A stretch of 7,301 nucleotides of DNA from Gallionellaceae bacterium UBA6222 (lineage in GTDB: Bacteria; Pseudomonadota; Gammaproteobacteria; Burkholderiales; Gallionellaceae). This document shows, one piece after another, positions 5,401-7,301 of this stretch. Numbering within the stretch: position 1 is the first letter of the stretch; each line of letters starts with the position of its first letter. The stretch is taken from positions 1-7,301 of the forward strand of contig DISA01000064.1 in assembly GCA_002421915.1 (NCBI GenBank), read 5' to 3'. Position numbers and translations under genes: made by a program. The notes under the pieces are model-generated. The model searched no databases, was not told the origin of the DNA, and saw only the letters and a program-made list of their open reading frames with translations.

Positions 5401-7139
5401 TATTTTTTGCGCGGCGGCAGCAGGTCGGTGATCGTGCCTTCCGCCATCTCGGCGGCGAAGCACAGCGTCTCCGACAGTGTCGGGTGCGGATGGATGGTGA
5501 GGCCGATATCTTCCATGTCCGCGCCCATCTCCAGCGCCAGCACGCCTTCGGCGATCAGCTCGCCCGCGTTGACGCCAACAATGCCCATGCCGAGGATGCG
5601 GCGCGACTTCGGATCGAGCAGTACCTTGGTGGAACCCTGTTCGGCATCCATGGCAAGCGCGCGGCCGGAGGCGGCCCACGGAAAACTGCCCTTTTCGTAT
5701 TCGATCCCTTTCGCTTTTGCCTCGGTTTCCGTGAGCCCCATCCAGGCCACTTCGGGGTCGGTATAGGCGACCGACGGAATCGTCAGCGGCTCGAAGAACG
5801 CCTTGTGTCCGGCGATGTTCTCCGCCGCCACTTTGCCTTCGTGCACCGCCTTGTGCGCCAGCATCGGGTTGCCGACGATGTCGCCGATGGCGTAGATGTG
5901 CGGCACGTTGGTGCGCATCTGCTTGTCCACTGGAATGAAGCCGCGCTCGTTCACCGCCAGCCCCGCCGCTTCGGCATTGATCAGGCGGCCATTGGGACTG
6001 CGTCCGACGGCCATCAGCACACGGTCATACACCTGCGGCTCGGCGGGTCCCTGCTCGCCTTCGAAGGTCACTTTCAGGCCGGCCTTCGTCGCTTCGATCT
6101 TTGTGACCTTGGTTTTTAGCATGATCGCTTCGTAGCGTTTTGCAATGCGCGTGTGCAGCGGCTTCACCATATCCTTGTCCGCGCCCGGCATCAGTTGATC
6201 CATCAGTTCGACCACGCTGATCTTCGCGCCCAGCGCGTCATACACCGTCGCCATCTCCAAGCCGATGATGCCGCCGCCGATGACCAGCATGCGCTTCGGC
6301 ACGTCTTTCAATGCCAGCGCGCCGGTGGAGTCGATGATGCGCTCGTCGTCGTAGGGGAAGCCGGGGATGCGCGCCACGCTGGAGCCGGCCGCCACGATGG
6401 CATTGTCGAAGGTGACGACCTTCTCGCCTTCGGCAGTCTGAACCGCGAGACTGTTGGGCGAAGTGAACTTCGCCGTGCCGCGCACCACCTGCACCTTGCG
6501 CTGTTTTGCCAAACCGGCGAGGCCACCGGTCAGTTTGCCGATCACGCTTTCTTTCCAGGTACGGATGGCGTCGATATCGATCTTCGGCTTGGCGAAGGTC
6601 ACGCCGTGATGGCCGACTTCTTCCGCTTCGCTGATGACCTTGGCTACATGCAGCAGCGCCTTGGACGGGATGCATCCGACGTTGAGACACACGCCGCCGA
6701 GCGATGCGTGCTTTTCGACCAGTACGACTTGTTTGCCGAGGTCGGCCGCGCGGAAGGCTGCGGTGTAGCCGCCGGGGCCGGCACCGAGCACCACGACTTC
6801 GGCGTGAATATCACCCTTGGCAGCCTTGACTGCCGCTGTTGGCGCGACTTGCGGTGCAGAAACAGGAGCGGGTTGGCTGGCGGCGGGAGCCGGGGCTGCC
6901 ATACTGCTTTCCAGCAGCAGGATCACCGAGCCCTCGGAGACCTTGTCGCCGACTTTGACTTTCAATTCTTTCACCACACCGGCGGCAGGCGATGGCACGT
7001 CCACCGTCGCCTTGTCGGTCTCCAGCGAGATCAGCGCCTGCTCTTTTTCAACGGCGTCGCCTGCCTTTACCGCGATCTCGATCACCGCCACACCCTTGAA
7101 TCCGCCGATGTCCGGTACCTTGATTTCGATAGTGCCCAT
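5400..7139 (-). CDS. lpdA: Dihydrolipoyl dehydrogenase (E3) with N-terminal lipoyl domain
   Basis: FAD enzyme that reoxidises dihydrolipoamide with NAD+ in pyruvate and related 2-oxoacid dehydrogenase complexes. The 579-residue chain starts with a lipoyl domain (about 1-77) with the lipoylation lysine Lys43 in ETDKATVD, then an Ala/Pro-rich flexible linker (about 80-108). The E3 core has the FAD motif GAGPGG (119-124), the redox disulfide Cys151/Cys156 in GGVCLNVGCIPSK, the NAD motif GGGIIGLE (288-295), the FAD-binding IYAIGDIVG, and the C-terminal His552/Glu557 dyad in HPHPTLSE. All key residues are present. E. coli Lpd lacks the lipoyl domain; the fused form is typical of betaproteobacteria and Neisseria. 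The second ATG is chosen because GGAG is eight bases upstream. Usual partners aceE/aceF are not adjacent; proA lies upstream on the same strand, and DUF4197 overlaps its stop. Confidence 0.97.
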   Translation of the reverse strand: MGTIEIKVPDIGGFKGVAVIEIAVKAGDAVEKEQALISLETDKATVDVPSPAAGVVKELKVKVGDKVSEGSVILLLESSMAAPAPAASQPAPVSAPQVAPTAAVKAAKGDIHAEVVVLGAGPGGYTAAFRAADLGKQVVLVEKHASLGGVCLNVGCIPSKALLHVAKVISEAEEVGHHGVTFAKPKIDIDAIRTWKESVIGKLTGGLAGLAKQRKVQVVRGTAKFTSPNSLAVQTAEGEKVVTFDNAIVAAGSSVARIPGFPYDDERIIDSTGALALKDVPKRMLVIGGGIIGLEMATVYDALGAKISVVELMDQLMPGADKDMVKPLHTRIAKRYEAIMLKTKVTKIEATKAGLKVTFEGEQGPAEPQVYDRVLMAVGRSPNGRLINAEAAGLAVNERGFIPVDKQMRTNVPHIYAIGDIVGNPMLAHKAVHEGKVAAENIAGHKAFFEPLTIPSVAYTDPEVAWMGLTETEAKAKGIEYEKGSFPWAASGRALAMDAEQGSTKVLLDPKSRRILGMGIVGVNAGELIAEGVLALEMGADMEDIGLTIHPHPTLSETLCFAAEMAEGTITDLLPPRKK

Positions 7140-7147
7140 GATCATTT

Positions 7148-7151
7148 CTCC
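7148..7151 (-). promoter_or_regulatory. Ribosome binding site (GGAG) deciding the lpdA start
   Basis: On the minus strand GGAG is eight bases before the ATG at 7137-7139, but only two bases before the in-frame ATG at 7143-7145. The start beginning MGTIEIKVPDIGG is therefore preferred. The palindromic element ends just upstream, so its hairpin could affect access to this site. Confidence 0.65.
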
Positions 7152-7153
7152 AT

Positions 7154-7217
7154 TGTGGGTCGGACTTCAGTCCGACAGTTTCCTGCGATTTATTGCCGGG
7201 TTAAAACCCGACCTACA
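7154..7217. repeat. REP-like palindrome pair in the proA-lpdA gap
   Basis: This 64-bp element has two facing palindromes: GTCGGACT/AGTCCGAC (7159-7166 with 7169-7176) and CGGGTT/AACCCG (7197-7202 with 7205-7210), joined by a 20-bp AT-richer spacer. The outer arms TGTGGGTCGG (7154-7163) and CCGACCTACA (7208-7217) also pair with one G-T mismatch, so it can fold as two hairpins or one long one. Its left unit matches the copy inside the M17 gene at 22 of 23 bases. There is no T-tract on either side, so it is not an ordinary intrinsic terminator. It overlaps the stop codon of proA. Confidence 0.8.
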
Positions 7218-7301
7218 TACGAATCTGCCCGCTTCCCAGCACGATGTATTTCTGCGACGTCAATCCTTCCAGCCCCACCGGGCCGCGCGCATGGATCTTG
7301 T
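7213..7301 (-). CDS. proA: Gamma-glutamyl phosphate reductase, last 28 residues (5' part beyond window)
   Basis: ProA reduces gamma-glutamyl phosphate to glutamate semialdehyde with NADPH in proline synthesis. The minus-strand frame reads KIHARGPVGLEGL, then TSQKYIVLGSGQIRM and a TAG stop at 7213-7215. The HARGPVGLE-LT block and the final IR match the conserved ProA C-terminus (E. coli has HARGPMGLEALT and ends in TIRA). The gene ends at the normal place, but its stop codon and last Met lie within the end of the palindromic element. lpdA follows on the same strand after about 73 bases, so the two could share a transcript. The catalytic part is outside the window. Confidence 0.9.
   Translation of the reverse strand, partial: KIHARGPVGLEGLTSQKYIVLGSGQIRM

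Noticed and set aside
5401..5679. N-terminal extension of the DUF4197 frame
   Set aside because: The extension overlaps lpdA in another frame and would bury a good signal peptide that starts at the ATG at 5400.
5346..6119. Plus-strand open frame of 257 codons
   Set aside because: It is antisense to lpdA and DUF4197, rich in His/Arg, with no motif or ribosome site.
7154..7217. Palindromes between proA and lpdA as a plain proA terminator
   Set aside because: Neither stem is followed by a T-tract on the minus strand. The sequence is shared with a copy inside a gene, which fits a dispersed repeat better.
1..7301. CRISPR array, IS element, phage, tRNA or rRNA
   Set aside because: There are no regularly spaced direct repeats, transposase or integrase motifs, clover-leaf sequences or rRNA-like blocks. 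The genes are ordinary chromosomal ones.

Overview
The window looks like chromosomal, housekeeping-type DNA from a GC-rich proteobacterium, most likely a betaproteobacterium. The grounds are the codon use, an E3 dihydrolipoyl dehydrogenase with its own N-terminal lipoyl domain, and a PA2779/PA2778-type gene pair. The lineage is inferred from gene content; no rRNA or species marker is present.

Layout. At the left edge the minus strand carries the first 168 codons of thyA. About 50 bp away, and divergent from it, a plus-strand pair begins: an M17 leucyl-aminopeptidase-family enzyme, then, after one base, an SGNH/TesA-like esterase lipoprotein. After a 110-bp gap with a possible promoter and a strong ribosome binding site comes a second plus-strand pair: a small exported single-pass membrane protein (PA2779 family) and a C39-like cysteine peptidase lipoprotein with TPR repeats (PA2778 family). 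The right half is on the minus strand and is read right to left: the end of proA, lpdA, a DUF4197 protein overlapping lpdA by one base, and a YqaA-type membrane protein. The last two plus- and minus-strand genes converge with only three bases between their stop codons.

Two features of the DNA itself stand out. First, a textbook intrinsic terminator (8-bp GC stem, 4-base loop, T-tract) lies inside the signal-peptide codons of the PA2778-type gene, so the same bases encode the hydrophobic core of the signal peptide and a possible attenuator between the two genes. Second, two copies of one REP-like palindromic element are present. One sits in frame inside the aminopeptidase gene at its interdomain linker. 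The other fills the proA-lpdA gap and includes the proA stop codon.

Functionally the genes are mixed: dTMP synthesis (thyA), proline synthesis (proA), the E3 subunit of 2-oxoacid dehydrogenases (lpdA), peptide turnover (M17), and envelope proteins of partly unknown role (SGNH lipoprotein, PA2779/PA2778 pair, DUF4197, YqaA). I see no phage, IS element, CRISPR array, tRNA or rRNA. No wholly new multi-gene system is evident; the attenuated PA2779/PA2778 pair and the protein-coding palindrome are the best candidates for something undescribed.
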